A stretch of DNA of 6,923 nt. Origin: Acidaminococcus fermentans (GTDB lineage Bacteria > Bacillota_C > Negativicutes > Acidaminococcales > Acidaminococcaceae). The notes under the pieces are model-generated. The model made no database searches, was not told the origin of the DNA, and was given only the letters and a program-made list of their open reading frames with translations. Of the stretch, positions 5,939 to 6,923 are shown piece by piece (position 1 is the stretch's first letter; each line of letters begins with the position of its first letter). Location: NCBI GenBank assembly GCA_004555735.1, contig SFHH01000108.1, positions 1-6,923 on the forward strand, written 5' to 3'. A program made the translations under genes and the position numbers.

Positions 5939-5967
5939 CAAACCTAATAAAAACAAGGAGAGACCAC

Positions 5968-6381
5968 ATGAGCAGACAACTTTTCACCAACGAACAAATT
6001 GAATCCCTGCGCCAGAACCCTCATGTTTATCACGTGAGCGCATCAGTCCTGGTCTTTAGGAAGGAGTTTAAAGAACGCTTCTATGCTGAATACATGGAGG
6101 GCACCTTCCCGAGGGATATCCTCAAAAAATACGGGATTGATCCGTCTATCCTGGGAAAATACCGTATTTCCAGCATTGCACGGCATATTAAGAATGAATA
6201 TGCCAAATATGGCGGATTCTACGAAGGCAGAAGACCGGCAGACAGGTCTGGCACAGCAAAAACGGCTGCCCAGAATACCCCGGAAAAAGAGCTCCAGTCC
6301 ATCAGGCATGAGCTTGAATATATGCGGCAGGAGCTGGAGTATTTAAAAAAAATTTCTGCGGTCAGAATGTCCAAAAAATAG
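5968..6381 (+). CDS. IS3-family transposase OrfA (helix-turn-helix, leucine zipper)
   Basis: A 137-residue DNA-binding subunit of the IS3 transposase. It resembles the OrfA proteins common in Bacillota IS3 elements that begin MSR-LFT-EQIE-LRQNP-VY-V. A helix-turn-helix region lies at about 33-75. A C-terminal coiled coil (about 105-128) has leucines at heptad positions 109, 116 and 123, used in this family for OrfA/OrfAB multimerisation. ATG 5968 is chosen because AAGGAGAG (5955-5962) sits 5 nt upstream. An in-frame TTG at 5923 would add 15 residues and has no such site. The normal stop is at 6379-6381, 11 nt before the orfB ATG. Codons 127-128 (AAA AAA) lie within an A8 run that can shift ribosomes into the orfB frame. 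Confidence 0.9.
   Translation: MSRQLFTNEQIESLRQNPHVYHVSASVLVFRKEFKERFYAEYMEGTFPRDILKKYGIDPSILGKYRISSIARHIKNEYAKYGGFYEGRRPADRSGTAKTAAQNTPEKELQSIRHELEYMRQELEYLKKISAVRMSKK
6329..6351 (+). other. Programmed -1 ribosomal frameshift signal between orfA and orfB
   Basis: The heptamer A AAA AAA (6345-6351, within A8 at 6345-6352) is positioned exactly on orfA codons TTA AAA AAA. After a -1 slip the frame is open without a stop to orfB ATG 6393, giving a link reading NFCGQNVQKIGGLL before orfB residue 1. An SD-like AGGAG (6329-6333) lies 11 nt upstream, the distance known to stimulate -1 shifting in dnaX and IS911. The fusion OrfAB would be the active transposase. Confidence 0.8.
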
Positions 6382-6392
6382 GAGGTCTGCTC

Positions 6393-6923
6393 ATGAATCA
6401 ATCCTCCTGTGTGTTCGAAATCATCGACAAGACCTTGAAAAACAGTAACAATCGACTTTCAGTCAGCAACTTGTGCAAGATTGCTGGTGTTTCTCGAAGT
6501 GGTTTTTATGCCTGGGTAAAAGCCAAAGCATTCCGGCAGGCTCAGGAAGAAAAGGACCGCAGAGATTTCGAGCTGATCCTTACCGCATTCAAACGTCGCG
6601 GCTATGAAAAAGGAGCTCGAAGCATCTATATGGAATTGATCCATCAGAATCCTCCTGTCATCATGAATCTCAAGAAGATTCGACGGCTGATGAAGAAATT
6701 CCGCTTGTATTGTCCCATCAGAAAAGCGAATCCATACAAAGCACTGGCCAGAGCCTTGAAAAGCAGCAATACAGCGGCGAATCTGGTGCAGCGCCAGTTC
6801 GAAGATTACGGCCCCAGGATCGTGTTGCTGACAGATATCACGTACCTTCCTTATAATGGAACCTTCGCTTATCTCTCCACCATTCTGGATGCCTATACCA
6901 AGCAGATCCTGGCCTACGTGGTC
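6393..6923 (+). CDS. IS3-family transposase OrfB, 5' part (DDE integrase-type)
   Basis: The first 177 residues of the catalytic half of the IS3 transposase, cut by the window edge (family length about 280-300). An N-terminal helix-turn-helix segment (about 20-42, RLSVSNLCKIAGVSRSGFY) is followed by the HTH_21-type region (about 55-108, with RRGYEKGARSIYMEL and MNLKKIRRLMKKF). The rve/DDE nuclease domain opens with LTDITYLPYNGTFAYLSTIL, whose D148 is the first catalytic aspartate. The second Asp and the Glu lie beyond the edge. ATG 6393 has AGGAGG at 6380-6385, 7 nt upstream, so OrfB may also be made alone. It is in the -1 frame relative to orfA. Confidence 0.92.
   Translation, partial: MNQSSCVFEIIDKTLKNSNNRLSVSNLCKIAGVSRSGFYAWVKAKAFRQAQEEKDRRDFELILTAFKRRGYEKGARSIYMELIHQNPPVIMNLKKIRRLMKKFRLYCPIRKANPYKALARALKSSNTAANLVQRQFEDYGPRIVLLTDITYLPYNGTFAYLSTILDAYTKQILAYVV

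Larger units (their letters stand above)
5770..6923 (+). mobile_element. IS3-family insertion sequence, left part (right end outside the window)
   Basis: The element is defined by orfA and orfB in the classic IS3 arrangement with a slippery site between them. The left end is inferred. The sequence TGTACCCATAAGTGTGGACAC at 5770-5790 has the TGTAC...TGGACA look of IS150-type ends, and AT-rich flanking sequence stops there. A second TGTAC...TGGAC stretch starts at 5851 and is an alternative end; it would shorten the leader from about 198 to 117 nt. The right inverted repeat and target duplication cannot be seen, so neither end is proven. Both visible frames are intact, which is compatible with a recently active copy. 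Confidence 0.8.

Overview
The window looks like a moderately GC-rich (mid-50s % by eye) chromosome segment from a Bacillota bacterium. A member of the Negativicutes (Acidaminococcus/Phascolarctobacterium-like) is my best guess, from protein style, purine-rich Shine-Dalgarno sites, and a secreted D-Ala-D-Ala dipeptidase that would suit a diderm Firmicute. That assignment is inference; no rRNA or marker gene is present.

Layout, all genes on the + strand. (A) 39-2070 is a tight three-gene run: a short chimeric ORF carrying the C-terminal ACT domain of homoserine dehydrogenase behind a foreign zinc-ribbon-like N-terminus, then homoserine kinase (thrB), then a UPF0173 metallo-beta-lactamase-fold hydrolase. 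It probably ends at a hairpin terminator near 2090-2131. (B) A strong extended -10 promoter (TGC-TATAAT, 2140-2148) and a roughly 100-nt structured leader drive an overlapping operon: an OmpR-type response regulator, a membrane histidine kinase and an exported VanX-like (M15D) D-Ala-D-Ala dipeptidase. The three genes overlap by 4 and 8 bp, so they are almost certainly translationally coupled. The order resembles VanR-VanS-VanX, but the ligase and dehydrogenase genes of a vancomycin-resistance cassette are absent here. A cell-wall-sensing, peptide-recycling or remodelling role is therefore more likely than resistance. (C) 5612-5769 is non-coding and rich in dyad symmetry. (D) From about 5770 to the right edge lies the left part of an IS3-family insertion sequence: a long leader with repeated TGGACA motifs, orfA, a canonical A AAA AAA slippery site for -1 frameshifting, and the first 177 codons of orfB. 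The element is cut by the window end.

The two observations most worth following are the chimeric ORF at 39-443, which appears to replace a full homoserine dehydrogenase gene directly upstream of thrB, and the regulator-sensor-dipeptidase operon with its unusual extracytoplasmic two-domain dipeptidase. I found no clear evidence of a wholly new multi-gene system such as a defence island, CRISPR array or retron.
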